The notes: generated by a model from the letters alone, not told the origin. A stretch of DNA of 64,000 nucleotides from an uncultured Alphaproteobacteria bacterium (GCA_949878575.1 CATLAX010000002.1:253378-317377); one strand, 5' to 3'. Positions 36,751 to 46,294 are shown, numbered from the stretch's first letter. Numbers and translations are program-made.

Positions 36751-38715
36751 ATGAAGGCATGGCTTAAACTGCAACAACAAAATGCATTTTTGTGGGCGCC
36801 GTTTTTAATGGCGGCCGGCGGCGCCATGTACTTTGCAGCACCCAATGAAATATGCATTGCAGGCATCGCCATTGCCGCCGCGGCGGCAATGTTCGGCATT
36901 GTCCGCAAAAACAAATACGCCGTCGCCGCAGGCGCGTTGTTCATATTCGGAATTTCTTATGCATATGCATACTCGCACTTAATCGCGACGCCGCGGTTGT
37001 ATCACCCGATGCGCAACGCGGAAATCACCGGGCGCGTTACCGGCATAGACTATACGCCGGACAAAACACGTCTGTTTATATCCGTGCCGGCCGAACAGAT
37101 AAAATCCAAATTAACCGGAAATGCAACCGTGCGGTTGAATCTGGCGGACGGACCAGCGGTCGCAATCGGGGACACGGTGCGCGTGACGGCCTCTATGTTT
37201 CCGCCGGCCGCGTCGTACGCGCCGGAAACATTTGATTATTCACGCTGGGCTTATTTCAACGGCCTTAGCGCGACGGGATTTATCAACGACATAACCGTAA
37301 CATCGCACGCGGACGCAACGGGCATCGGCACTCTGCGCGACAGGTTGCACAAATACGGAAATTCTTTTTTGGCGGACACTTTGGTTCTGGGATACAAAAA
37401 CGCCATTCCAAAACAAGACGGCGCCGTATGGACGGCCGCCGGCATCGGCCACGTTTGGTCAATCAGCGGATTTCACATGACACTGGTCGCCGGATGGCTG
37501 TTCGCAATATTTTATTGCGTTTTGCGCATGATTCCGTTTATAACCCGGCGCATTCCCGCACGCATACCGGCATTGGTTTGCGCATGGGCGGGACTGCTGT
37601 TTTATCTGTTTCTGTCCGGAATGGATGTCGCGACCATTCGGGCGTTTTTAATGACAAGCCTGGGCTTTGCCGCATTCATAATAGGCCGCAACGCAATATC
37701 CATGCGCAATATATGCATAGCGTTTTGCATTATATTTCTTATCAATCCGCACTATGTAATGCAGCCCGGATTTCAACTGTCTTTTTCCGCCATTTTCGGT
37801 CTGGTATGGTTTTGGAACGACCGCAGGTGCCGTAAAACAACACGCATCGGCAAAATCGGATACGCCGTATATGCCGCCGCCATGACATCAGTTGTTGCAA
37901 CGATATTCACCGCACCGTTTGTCGCCGCACACTTTTATTCAATGCCAGTATACGGCCTGATAGGCAACTTAATTCTGCTGCCGGTATTTTCTTTTGCAAT
38001 AATGCCGGCCGTTATTATCGGAACCGTCACCGCGACATTTGGGTGGACATGGCCGCTGGGCGCGGCGCAATATCTGTATTCGCACGCACTGCAACTGGCG
38101 CGGGAAATATCAAGCCTGCCGTATGCAAACGTTATCATGCCGCACGTACCAAACATCGCCATGGCAATGATTATTTTCGGATTTCTGGCCGGCATGTTCA
38201 TCAAAAACGACACCGGCGCCCGCACATGGATAATGCGCCATGTAAACACATGCATCGCAATGCTGTTTATCGCGTGCGGCGCGGCCGTAACCGTGACACA
38301 TTCCAGACCGGTGTTTTATGCGTCGCCTGATCACGAACTGGTCGCGTTTTCATATGACGGCCGGTTACAGTTCAACAAGGCGCGCGCATCAAACCACTTT
38401 TTCGCGTTTGACACATGGCGCCAGCGCAACGGCGAACCTGTCGGCACGCCGAATGTACGGCGCCGTGGCGACCGCGGCGTATGGATTTATGAGACGGAAA
38501 ATTTTCGCCTGGCATATATTCAGAAGTTTGTTCCGCTAATGCGCGAGATTAACACTCTGTGCAATGACGAAAAAACAGATTACATCGTATCTTACTTTGA
38601 CGTGACGGCGCCGCGGTGCGACCACAAAATACTGCGCGGCGGATTTGTTATTTACCCGTCCGGTCGTGTGCGCCACAACGCGCCGCGCCGTCCGTGGAAT
38701 AGTCCGCGCCAATAA
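36751..38715 (+). CDS. comEC: ComEC/Rec2-family DNA uptake membrane protein
   Basis: 654 residues, multi-spanning. Residues about 95-180 look like the OB/DUF4131 region; the Competence domain core is VWSISGFHMTLVAGWLF (about residue 230), with following helices. No HxHxDH metallo-beta-lactamase motif is seen: the C-terminal ~130 residues are a different small domain, as in many alphaproteobacteria. It forms the inner-membrane DNA channel. Its 3' end overlaps truA by 68 bp in convergent orientation. Confidence 0.88.
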   Translation: MKAWLKLQQQNAFLWAPFLMAAGGAMYFAAPNEICIAGIAIAAAAAMFGIVRKNKYAVAAGALFIFGISYAYAYSHLIATPRLYHPMRNAEITGRVTGIDYTPDKTRLFISVPAEQIKSKLTGNATVRLNLADGPAVAIGDTVRVTASMFPPAASYAPETFDYSRWAYFNGLSATGFINDITVTSHADATGIGTLRDRLHKYGNSFLADTLVLGYKNAIPKQDGAVWTAAGIGHVWSISGFHMTLVAGWLFAIFYCVLRMIPFITRRIPARIPALVCAWAGLLFYLFLSGMDVATIRAFLMTSLGFAAFIIGRNAISMRNICIAFCIIFLINPHYVMQPGFQLSFSAIFGLVWFWNDRRCRKTTRIGKIGYAVYAAAMTSVVATIFTAPFVAAHFYSMPVYGLIGNLILLPVFSFAIMPAVIIGTVTATFGWTWPLGAAQYLYSHALQLAREISSLPYANVIMPHVPNIAMAMIIFGFLAGMFIKNDTGARTWIMRHVNTCIAMLFIACGAAVTVTHSRPVFYASPDHELVAFSYDGRLQFNKARASNHFFAFDTWRQRNGEPVGTPNVRRRGDRGVWIYETENFRLAYIQKFVPLMREINTLCNDEKTDYIVSYFDVTAPRCDHKILRGGFVIYPSGRVRHNAPRRPWNSPRQ

Positions 38716-39427
38716 AGTACAGCCCCGCCGCCGGCGCCGTCGGCCCGGAGCTACTCCGATTTTTGGCGGCAAAAATTTCATCAATATCATACGGCCGGCC
38801 CAGCCCTATCTCAACCAGTGTTCCGACAATATTACGCACCATGTGATGCAGGAAAGATCGCGCGGCAAATGTAAACACTATTTCATCGCCGCGGCGCGTT
38901 ATGCGGCATACATCCAGTGTCTTTACCGGACTTTTCGCCTGGCACTGGGTGGCGCGAAAACTGGTGAAATCATGATTGCCCAGCAATTTGGCGGCGGCCC
39001 GCCGCATCGCGGCGACGTTTAATTTGCGCGGCACCCACCAAACGCGCCCGGCGCGCAGCACAGGGGCCGCCGCACGGTTTAAAACAATATACTCGTAATG
39101 ACGCGCGGTACAGTCAAAACGGGCGTGAAAATCATCCGCCGCAATTTCGCACGACAAAACGGAAACCGGCTTTTCCGTCAGGTAAAAGTTCAGCGCCCGC
39201 ATCACCGTATCTGCATCGCGGCCGTCCGGCAAATCAAAATGCGCCGTCATGGCCACCGCATGCACGCCGGCATCCGTGCGGCCGGCCGCAACAACATCCG
39301 GGCGCACGCCACAGAATTTTTCCAGTGCGTCCTTCATTACGGATTGCACGGACGGGCCCTGGCGGTTTTCCTGCCACCCGATAAGCCCCGTGCCGTCATA
39401 TTCAAGAACAACCCTGTACCGCGTCAT
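38648..39427 (-). CDS. truA: tRNA pseudouridine synthase A
   Basis: 259 residues from ATG 39427 (MTRYRVVLEYDGTGLIGWQ). Catalytic aspartate in AAGRTDAGVHA; RSFLHHMVRNIVGTL is the C-terminal signature. The true family end GLYFIGADY is followed by about 16 extra residues overlapping comEC. Coupled to fmt by TAATG. Confidence 0.95.
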   Translation of the reverse strand: MTRYRVVLEYDGTGLIGWQENRQGPSVQSVMKDALEKFCGVRPDVVAAGRTDAGVHAVAMTAHFDLPDGRDADTVMRALNFYLTEKPVSVLSCEIAADDFHARFDCTARHYEYIVLNRAAAPVLRAGRVWWVPRKLNVAAMRRAAAKLLGNHDFTSFRATQCQAKSPVKTLDVCRITRRGDEIVFTFAARSFLHHMVRNIVGTLVEIGLGRPYDIDEIFAAKNRSSSGPTAPAAGLYFIGADYSTDGAARCGAHDRTGK

Positions 39428-40233
39428 TATTCGCCCATTTTTATTTCCGCCCCATGCAGGCCGTTTACAAAACTTTTCCAATCCATCGGTTTTTTCCCGG
39501 CCGGCTGCAACCGCAGAATTTCCAGATTTTCCCCGCGCAACCGTGTTTCCAAAATCTTTACATCCACACCGTTTATTTTTGTACGCCCCGCGCCCAGTGC
39601 GCGAACCTGATCATGAACGCGGCGCGCCCCGCGCGACCAGTCAATTATTTCATCAGCGCCGGTAAATTTACGTGTAAATGTCGGCACACCTGATTGCGGC
39701 ACCGGTGCAAATGCGGCCGGATTTTTCAAATATTCCACCAACATATCGCCGCCAATTTCGGCGACGCGCGCCTCTATCACATCATTTGTATCATTTTCAT
39801 GAATGTCAAACGGCACGCGCATATAAACATCGCCCGCATCCAGTTCCGGCGTTATCCGCATTAAACACACCGCAGACGCGGTGTCACCGTTATAAATCGC
39901 CGTGCGTATCGGCGACGGCCCGCGATAGCGCGGCAGGTCGCTGGGGTGAATGTTTATACACGGTGCGGAACTTAAAACATTGTCACGCAATATCGCCCCA
40001 TACGACACGACAACGACCATGTCCGGTTTAAAATTATATTCACGCGGATTGTGAAACACCGCAATCCCGCGCGCATCGGCCCACGCATGCACCGGCGACG
40101 GGGTCAAAACCTGTTTACGCCCAACCGGCCTCGGCGCACGGGTGAACACGGCCATTATTTCATGGCCGGCGCACGCAACCCGTTCAAACATCGGAACAAC
40201 AAACGCGTTTGTTCCCATCAAAACCAGCTTCAT
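39427..40233 (-). CDS. fmt: Methionyl-tRNA formyltransferase
   Basis: 268 residues, shorter than the common 305-315, mainly in the C-terminal tRNA-binding domain. Catalytic block NIHPSDLPRYRGPSPIRTAI with the essential N and H; D at LDAGDVYMR. Overlaps def by 4 bp. Confidence 0.94.
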   Translation of the reverse strand: MKLVLMGTNAFVVPMFERVACAGHEIMAVFTRAPRPVGRKQVLTPSPVHAWADARGIAVFHNPREYNFKPDMVVVVSYGAILRDNVLSSAPCINIHPSDLPRYRGPSPIRTAIYNGDTASAVCLMRITPELDAGDVYMRVPFDIHENDTNDVIEARVAEIGGDMLVEYLKNPAAFAPVPQSGVPTFTRKFTGADEIIDWSRGARRVHDQVRALGAGRTKINGVDVKILETRLRGENLEILRLQPAGKKPMDWKSFVNGLHGAEIKMGE

Positions 40234-40730
40234 TTTCTTTTCCGCACCTTTCGCATGACCATTTCGCGCCGCACCGGGGCCAGCAGGTCTATAAACAGCC
40301 GCCCGTCCAAATGATCTGTTTCATGTTGAACAATGCGCGCGGGAACACCGGACATTTCCGCGCCTTTCTTTTCACCGCGTTCATCCGTCCATTCAACCAC
40401 AACCGCCGCCGGGCGCGTAACATGCGCAAACACCGGCAGATTGTCCGGCCCCAGAACGGACAGGCAGCCCTCTTCCATATTACAAGTTTCATCAGAGGCG
40501 GATACGATACGCGGGTTTATCATTTTGTACACTGTTTCCGTATCCGGATCCATCATAACCAGAAAACGTTTTGTCACCCCGACCTGGGGCGCGGCCAGGC
40601 CGACGCCGTTTTGTTCGCGCATCATGGCCACCATTTCATCCAAGGCACTTAAAATATCGGGCGATATGGTATCCACGGGCGCGCATTTTTCACGCAGAAC
40701 CAAATCACCGCAAAGTTTCATTTGCAACAT
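40230..40730 (-). CDS. def: Peptide deformylase
   Basis: 166 residues. All three motifs: GVGLAAPQVG, EEGCLSVLG (metal Cys) and QHETDHLDG (HExxH metal ligands). Removes N-formyl groups from nascent proteins. First gene of def-fmt-truA. Confidence 0.96.
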   Translation of the reverse strand: MLQMKLCGDLVLREKCAPVDTISPDILSALDEMVAMMREQNGVGLAAPQVGVTKRFLVMMDPDTETVYKMINPRIVSASDETCNMEEGCLSVLGPDNLPVFAHVTRPAAVVVEWTDERGEKKGAEMSGVPARIVQHETDHLDGRLFIDLLAPVRREMVMRKVRKRK

Positions 40731-40772
40731 ATGTATTTCCTCTTATAATTGATATTATCAAAGGAAAGACAA

Positions 40773-41654
40773 ATGACAACCTATATTTTAATCCTGTTGG
40801 TGTTAATCGTCATACTGCAGATTGCGATGATGATGCGCCGACCGCCGGTGCCGGATTTAACCCCGCTGAATGAAAGCAACACCCGCCTGCGCGAGGTGCT
40901 GGCGGACCGCCTGGGCAAACTTAGCCAGAATGCGGTGGAACTCAAAAACATCAGTGCGGACATTGCAAACTTTAAAAACATTTTAATGGGGAACAAGCAG
41001 GCGCGCGGCACGTTCGGCGAACGCCAGCTGGAAGACATTGTCGCGGATGTAATGCCCCCGGACAGTTACGCGTTTCAATATGTCATGCCGACGGGCGTGC
41101 GGCCGGACTGCGTAATCCGCCTGCCGTATCCGCCGGGCGACATGGTGATTGACAGTAAATTTCCACTGGAAAGCTATACCCGCATGACGGAAAACCCGGA
41201 CGACGGCATGGCGCGAAAACAGTTTGAACTGGACGTGCGCAAGCATATTGATGCAATCGCAGAAAAATACATTATCCCGGGCACCACCGCGGAATCCGCG
41301 ATGATGTTTATCGCATCAGAGTCCATATTTGAAATGCTGCATCGTGATTTTGGCGCAACGGTTGACTATGCCGCCCGTCGCCGGGTGTTTATAGTATCCC
41401 CGTCAACACTGTGGGCGACGCTGAACACCGTGCGCGCGGTGCTGTCGGATATAAAGATAAAACGCGTCGCGGGCCAGATAAAGAAAGAGCTGGACCTGTT
41501 GTTAACAGACTTGTCACGGCTGTCCGACCGGGCGGACAATCTGGGGCGCCATTTTGCCCAGACAACCGCGGACATAGAACAACTGCAGACATCCGTGCGG
41601 AAAATTACGCCGCGCGCGGAAAAATTGCGCGACATGGATTTCGGCGAAAATTAA
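40773..41654 (+). CDS. rmuC: DNA recombination protein RmuC
   Basis: 293 residues from ATG 40773 (SD AAGGAAAG), not the ATG at 40749 that would contain the SD. N-terminal membrane helix (ILILLVLIVILQIAMMM), coiled coil, then the RmuC nuclease-like core (RGTFGERQLEDIVADVMPPD, DMVIDSKFPLESY, IFIASES-like MFIASESIFEML). Short form of the family. Confidence 0.92.
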   Translation: MTTYILILLVLIVILQIAMMMRRPPVPDLTPLNESNTRLREVLADRLGKLSQNAVELKNISADIANFKNILMGNKQARGTFGERQLEDIVADVMPPDSYAFQYVMPTGVRPDCVIRLPYPPGDMVIDSKFPLESYTRMTENPDDGMARKQFELDVRKHIDAIAEKYIIPGTTAESAMMFIASESIFEMLHRDFGATVDYAARRRVFIVSPSTLWATLNTVRAVLSDIKIKRVAGQIKKELDLLLTDLSRLSDRADNLGRHFAQTTADIEQLQTSVRKITPRAEKLRDMDFGEN

Positions 41655-41677
41655 AACGGGGCGACGCCCCGTTTTTA
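41653..41677. terminator. Bidirectional terminator between rmuC and HTH gene
   Basis: AAAACGGGGC/GCCCCGTTTT, loop GAC. Confidence 0.9.
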
Positions 41678-41678
41678 T

Positions 41679-41933
41679 TTATAAATCGCGTTCGCACCAG
41701 AAATCCAGACCGAACGTAAATATTTTCAACATCAGACGGTCGGGGATTCGCAACGCCCCGTTTTCATATTTCGCCCACATATTGGGCTGTACGCCCATGC
41801 GCGCGGACAGGCGCTCCTTTGATATTCCCATCAGCATCCGCGCCTTCTTTAATGTTTCACACGCCGGACGGTATGTATTCTGTTCCACCTTATGCGAATG
41901 AATACAGGCCTTGCGCGCGTTTGTTTTTCTCAT
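41679..41933 (-). CDS. Small XRE-like HTH regulator (copy B)
   Basis: 84 residues from ATG 41933, GGAGG six bases upstream, identical start region to copy A (ATGGAGGAAAAAATG). HTH: ARMLMGISKERLSARMGVQP and then KYENGALRIPD. The protein differs from copy A in the N-terminal part and C-terminus. Preceded by leader RNA copy B. Confidence 0.8.
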   Translation of the reverse strand: MRKTNARKACIHSHKVEQNTYRPACETLKKARMLMGISKERLSARMGVQPNMWAKYENGALRIPDRLMLKIFTFGLDFWCERDL

Positions 41934-41956
41934 TTTTTCCTCCATCGGTTTTTATT

Positions 41957-42111
41957 AAAAAAACTTACCGCCCGTGACGAATGGGCGGTTGGAGGTTAGA
42001 AACTACGTAAATATAGTGCTGTTTATTCATATATATCACAGCCCTCCAACCGGTTGTGGAGTTTTTATTTACGGAGGTTTCTACACCTCACACCGGGGGT
42101 CACCCGATGCA
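41957..42111 (-). ncRNA. Structured leader RNA / attenuator, copy B
   Basis: Same architecture as the RNA at 7850-8003: 5' CGGG/CCCG hairpin; long-range helix TAGAAAC (minus of 42077-42083)/GTTTCTA (minus of 41997-42003), which differs from copy A by two compensatory pair changes; 9-bp GGTTGGAGG (minus of 42043-42051)/CCTCCAACC (minus of 41987-41995); terminator ACCGCCC/GGGCGGT (41967-41989) with a T-run (41957-41963). A block of about 44 nt in the centre is identical in both copies. Confidence 0.78.
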
Positions 42112-42117
42112 ATGGGA

Positions 42118-42145
42118 ATTATAACAGAAAAACAGCGATTTGCAA
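42118..42145 (-). promoter_or_regulatory. Promoter of leader RNA copy B
   Basis: Minus strand TTGCAA (42140-42145), 16-bp spacer, TATAAT (42118-42123). Confidence 0.75.
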
Positions 42146-42154
42146 ATATTTACT

Positions 42155-42218
42155 GGATTGCCACGTCGGCGCAAGCGCCTGCTCGCAATGACAATGGCAG
42201 TGTCTGACGTGGCAATCC
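42155..42218. repeat. REP/MITE-like palindromic element
   Basis: 13-bp perfect inverted repeat GGATTGCCACGTC (42155-42167) and GACGTGGCAATCC (42206-42218), with an inner GGCGC/GCGCC hairpin and a CGCAATGACA block. This GGATTGCCAC...CGCAATGAC arrangement is a repeat type I know as dispersed in many bacterial genomes. Confidence 0.6.
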
Positions 42219-42226
42219 AAAATAAA

Positions 42227-42254
42227 AAAACGGCGGGATTATTTCCGCCGTTTT
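42227..42254. terminator. Terminator overlapping the end of gene 42239
   Basis: AAAACGGCGG/CCGCCGTTTT with an 8-nt loop; the 3' arm encodes the basic tail of the minus-strand gene. Confidence 0.8.
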
Positions 42255-42511
42255 TTTGCAGTCTTTTCTTTTTCCTGGCCCAGTATGTCCATCTGCATTT
42301 GTAAAATCGTACTTTCCTTTTCTTTTATCACCTCTAACAGACGGGCGTTTTCCTGTTGCTGTTTTTCCAATTCCTGTTGGCCGGTCATTACGCGCTCTGA
42401 CAGTGTTCTGTTGCGGCCGCGATTAAACAGCCCCGTTACAATCGCACCGACCAGTGCGCCGCTGGACGCGCTTAACAAATCACTTAAAGTATCTATTAAT
42501 GGTATCGCCAT
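42239..42511 (-). CDS. Small membrane/coiled-coil protein
   Basis: 90 residues. Residues 1-28 are a Gly/Ala/Ser-rich segment (LLSASSGALVGAIVTGLF) of glycine-zipper type, then a basic stretch and a coiled coil (QQELEKQQQENARLLEVIKE...) ending in AKKRRK. Membrane association is inference. 31 bp after the HAD phosphatase gene. No family recognised. Confidence 0.6.
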   Translation of the reverse strand: MAIPLIDTLSDLLSASSGALVGAIVTGLFNRGRNRTLSERVMTGQQELEKQQQENARLLEVIKEKESTILQMQMDILGQEKEKTAKKRRK

Positions 42512-42542
42512 GCAGTCATCTTAACACGGCGCCAAGACAATA

Positions 42543-43148
42543 TCAGCAGGATGCTTTTCTTAACCCCGTCTTGCGGTCAACCCACACGCGTTCGCCCGCG
42601 ATTTCCATCATCGGCATGTCGGACGCGCTGTCGGAATAGCTGCGCACGACACGGGGTATATACTTGTTTTCTTTGGCCCACGCATCCAATGCGCACACCT
42701 TGTTCGGGCCCCAGCATAAAAATTTGTATTTCCACGGACGCGCGGCATCCATCTGTGAACACATAACCGCGTCAAATTTCATGTCGCGCACCAACGCCGG
42801 CACCAGATAATCCGGCGATGCGGATACCAAAACCACCATGCGGCCCGCCGCACGTTCCGCGGCCACCTGCTCTTTGGACCAGCCGAAACGTTCGCGCCGG
42901 TGCTGCTTTATAAAACCGGGCGCAAACTTTTTCACCATTTCCGGCGTCAAAAAGCGTCGTATGTTCTGGCGCCACCACATGCCGCCGGGGTTTAACCATT
43001 TCCCCACAACAGCGGCCGCCATAACCGGCGCAAACAGCCACGGACGCACGCTGCGCCGGGCGCAGTATTTTGCAAATTCCACATTTGAATCAAGCGCGGA
43101 CAATGTTCCGTCAAAATCAAATACAACTATATCTTTTTTCTGTAGCAT
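42543..43148 (-). CDS. HAD-superfamily IB phosphatase (SerB-like)
   Basis: 201 residues from ATG 43148 (SD AAAAGG). Motif I DFDGTLSALD (nucleophile and acid D), motif II VSASPDYLVPAL, motif III SYSDSASDMPMMEIA with the expected K in WKYKFLCWGPNK. Substrate not deducible. Confidence 0.88.
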   Translation of the reverse strand: MLQKKDIVVFDFDGTLSALDSNVEFAKYCARRSVRPWLFAPVMAAAVVGKWLNPGGMWWRQNIRRFLTPEMVKKFAPGFIKQHRRERFGWSKEQVAAERAAGRMVVLVSASPDYLVPALVRDMKFDAVMCSQMDAARPWKYKFLCWGPNKVCALDAWAKENKYIPRVVRSYSDSASDMPMMEIAGERVWVDRKTGLRKASC

Positions 43149-43212
43149 AACAAACCTTTTAAATCTTTTCACACGCGGAATTATATCAGCGTTTTTCACG
43201 CCCGCAAATAAA

Positions 43213-43238
43213 AAAAACAAACGGGGCCGCGGCCCCGT
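43213..43238 (-). terminator. Terminator of the efflux operon
   Basis: ACGGGGCC/GGCCCCGT with loop GC, followed by TTGTTTTTTTT on the minus strand. Confidence 0.85.
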
Positions 43239-43245
43239 TACAGTT

Positions 43246-46200
43246 TTACTTTATGCGCTTTACCCTGCGGCGCAGGCGTTCCATCATAAAGAACAGTGCC
43301 GGGGTCAGCGTGAACGTCCATACCAGCGACGCCAGCATACCCCCGATCATAACGGCGGCCATGGCGACCTTCATGCCGTCGGTGCTCCACAACTGCGGCA
43401 GCATTCCCGTCACAACCGCGATGGACGTCATCAGAACCATGTTCTTTTTATCGTTCAATTCCGTCCACAGCGCCACGCGCGGAACGGCGCCTTCTGAAAT
43501 GCGCTTTATGGTCGGTTCCAACACCAGAATGTTGTTGTTAACCACCAGACCCACCAACATAACGAACGCCAGCATGGCCCCCACGTTCATTGACGCCCCG
43601 GACAGGAACAGCATTATGAACACGCCGGCAAAGCTGGTGATAATTGACGTTGCAATCGTAAACGGATGCGTCAGCGAGTTCAATATCGCCGCCAGCAACA
43701 TAAACGTCAGTATCGTCGCCAGCAAGAACGCTTGGCCAATTTCGCCGGTCGTTTCATCCTGGGTTTCCGACATTCCGCCAAACTGGGCGTAATATCCGGG
43801 CTGCCAATCCATTTTTGCCATGCCGGCCTGAATCTTTTGCTGTACCGGACCCATGGTGGATTTGCCGATGTTTATGTCTATTTCCGTAATACGACTTTTA
43901 TCCAAACGGCGTATTTCCGATGTCGCGGGCACGGTTTGAACATCGCCCAGTTCCGACAGCGCAACCATTCCCTTTTGAGAATTCATGTAAACGTTGTCAA
44001 ACAGGCTGCCGTTCTTAAACGGACGCGCAAATTCCAGAATTATCGGATATTCTTCGCCGCGCTCTTTGTACTTGTAATCGTCGTTTCCATACAGCGCCGC
44101 ACGCAGCGTCGTACCGGCATACGCATTTTGCACGCCCCAGAAATTCATCTTTTCCTGATTTGGAACAAAACGGATTTCGTTGTTCGGCGTCTGCTGTGCC
44201 ATGACGGCCGTCGCAACCTCTGGTATCTGGTTAATCATGTCCAGAACCCGGGCCGCATATTCGTTGCGAACCGCGTCGTCTTCGCCGTAAATGTTCAACA
44301 CCATGTCGTTGTTTGAACTGGACGACATTCCGCGGCCCGCCATTACCTGAATTTCCGCATCCGGAATTTCCGACAACACCGGCAGCATTTCCCGCGCCAG
44401 CTGCTTGTCCGATTTCTTGCGCACACCCAGTTCGCGCAAATCAACCTTTACCGTGATGTTCTGCAGACCGTTTTCACCGATTTTTGCGGTTGTCGCAACA
44501 ACATCCGGGAATTCTTTCAACGCGTCTTCTATTTGCTGTGAAATGGCGACGGATTTTTCATACGTCGCCCCCATCGGCGCGCGTGCGGTAATCGTCATTT
44601 CATTCGTGTCCGTCGTCGGCGAAAACTCGTTACCGACAAACCGCATCAGCATCGCGGACGCAATCAGAACGCCAAACGCCATGGCCACAACGCGGCCGGA
44701 ATGTCTGAACTGATAATCAAACCACATGCGCAACGGTGTTTTTTCATCCGCCGCTTTTTCTGTCGCACGCGATTTCTTTTCCTTTGGCGCGGTCAGACGC
44801 AAGAACTTTGCAATCATCATGGGCGCCAGCGTGAACGAGAACATCAGCGACAGCAGCGTCAGATACACAACCGTCATACCGAACTGGGCCATGAACTGAC
44901 CCGCGATTCCGCCCATAAACGCCAGCGGCAGGAACACCACAACGTTTGTTCCGACACCGGCCAGAACGGAAACCGCGACTTTTTTGGTGCCGTCAATGGC
45001 GGCGTCGTCCGGATGCTTGCCCGCGCGCATTTCCTGCAGCGCGGATTCAATCAGAATAATCGCGTTTGACACCAGCGTGCCCAGTGCGGACGAATACGCC
45101 AACAGAGTCATTGCGTTTATTGTAAATCCGGAACCGTCCATAAAGAAAAATCCCGCTATCAATGATGCCGGAATCACGACGCCGGCAATAATCGTTGAAC
45201 GCCAGTTGCCGGTAAACACCAACAAAACGATAACCGTGAATATGATACCCAGCACGATGCCCCATATCGTGCTGTACGTTTCATCCAGAACAGAGATGGA
45301 AGAATCTGACACAATGCTCATTTCGGCGCCGGGGAAACGCGTCTGCATGTCCGCCGTCAACGCCGGCAGACGTTCACGCAACGCCTTTGATATTTTAATG
45401 GCGTTGCCGTCGTCTGATTTTACAACGGATGCAACCACAACGTCTTCGCCGTTGTAACGCGCACCGGTTTCGGCGTCGCGCGCCTCGTCCGAAACGGTTG
45501 CAATGTCTGATACCTTGAAGCGCTGGCCCTCCATCGTGACGATTTCCAGATTTTCTATTTCCGCCACGGATGAAAATTCACCTATGAAACGAACGTTGGA
45601 CGAATTTGCGGATGTTTCAATCTTGCCCCCGGGAACGTTTAAGTTCTTGGACCCCAGCGCAGACACAACGTCAACAATCGTCACACCGCGCGCCGCCATT
45701 TCATCGGGGTCCATCGCAATGCGAACCGCACGCTCGCGGCCGCCGAAAACATCAACACTGGCCACGCCAGATATCGCCGTAATCTTGTTTGACAGCGTGT
45801 TGTCCACGTATTCTTCCAAATCACGCGCCGACGCCCCGCGCAAAACGATGTCAACCACGGATTCCTGCAACGGGTTCAACTTTTCAACAACAGGCTGCTT
45901 TAACGCATCCGGAAAATCGGATGCCAGACCGTCAATTTTTGTCTTTACCTCGGCCGCCTTGTCGTTGACGTTTACGCCCAGGTTGAATTCCGCCATGACG
46001 TATCCGCCGTTTTCAAACGCGCGCGACGTCAGCTTTTTTAAGCCCGCAACCTCAGCAATCGCGTCCTCGGCCTTTTTGATAACCTGTGATTCAATTTCCG
46101 CAGGTTCCGCACCCGGGTACACGAACGTCGCGGTCACCATCGGGAAATCCAGCGACGGGGTGCGTTCTATATTCATTTTCGGAAACGACACCAGCCCCAG

Positions 46201-46263
46201 AACAACCCAGAACAATACAAACATCAGTGTCGTAATCGGTCGGCGGACGAAAAAATTCAACAT
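43246..46263 (-). CDS. RND efflux transporter permease
   Basis: 1005 residues, AcrB/HAE-1 type. N-terminal FVRRPITTLMFVLFWVVLGL, large periplasmic loops, and TM4-type GTLVSNAIILIESALQEM (usual 'D' of the proton-relay pair is in the form V-S-N-A here rather than VDDAI). The C-terminal half has VMLVGLVVNNNILVLEPTI. The classic TM4 Asp-Asp pair is thus replaced by S-N/N-N, which is more typical of HME-unlike, weakly characterised clades. Last gene of marR-tolC-mfp-rnd. Confidence 0.92.
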   Translation of the reverse strand: MLNFFVRRPITTLMFVLFWVVLGLVSFPKMNIERTPSLDFPMVTATFVYPGAEPAEIESQVIKKAEDAIAEVAGLKKLTSRAFENGGYVMAEFNLGVNVNDKAAEVKTKIDGLASDFPDALKQPVVEKLNPLQESVVDIVLRGASARDLEEYVDNTLSNKITAISGVASVDVFGGRERAVRIAMDPDEMAARGVTIVDVVSALGSKNLNVPGGKIETSANSSNVRFIGEFSSVAEIENLEIVTMEGQRFKVSDIATVSDEARDAETGARYNGEDVVVASVVKSDDGNAIKISKALRERLPALTADMQTRFPGAEMSIVSDSSISVLDETYSTIWGIVLGIIFTVIVLLVFTGNWRSTIIAGVVIPASLIAGFFFMDGSGFTINAMTLLAYSSALGTLVSNAIILIESALQEMRAGKHPDDAAIDGTKKVAVSVLAGVGTNVVVFLPLAFMGGIAGQFMAQFGMTVVYLTLLSLMFSFTLAPMMIAKFLRLTAPKEKKSRATEKAADEKTPLRMWFDYQFRHSGRVVAMAFGVLIASAMLMRFVGNEFSPTTDTNEMTITARAPMGATYEKSVAISQQIEDALKEFPDVVATTAKIGENGLQNITVKVDLRELGVRKKSDKQLAREMLPVLSEIPDAEIQVMAGRGMSSSSNNDMVLNIYGEDDAVRNEYAARVLDMINQIPEVATAVMAQQTPNNEIRFVPNQEKMNFWGVQNAYAGTTLRAALYGNDDYKYKERGEEYPIILEFARPFKNGSLFDNVYMNSQKGMVALSELGDVQTVPATSEIRRLDKSRITEIDINIGKSTMGPVQQKIQAGMAKMDWQPGYYAQFGGMSETQDETTGEIGQAFLLATILTFMLLAAILNSLTHPFTIATSIITSFAGVFIMLFLSGASMNVGAMLAFVMLVGLVVNNNILVLEPTIKRISEGAVPRVALWTELNDKKNMVLMTSIAVVTGMLPQLWSTDGMKVAMAAVMIGGMLASLVWTFTLTPALFFMMERLRRRVKRIK

Positions 46264-46294
46264 TTTGTTTTCTCCTATTTTCCTTGCCTAAAAA

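Noticed and set aside
42155..42218. 13-bp inverted repeat considered as a second invertible switch
   Set aside because: No reading frame or promoter changes with inversion, and the pattern matches a dispersed REP-type repeat.
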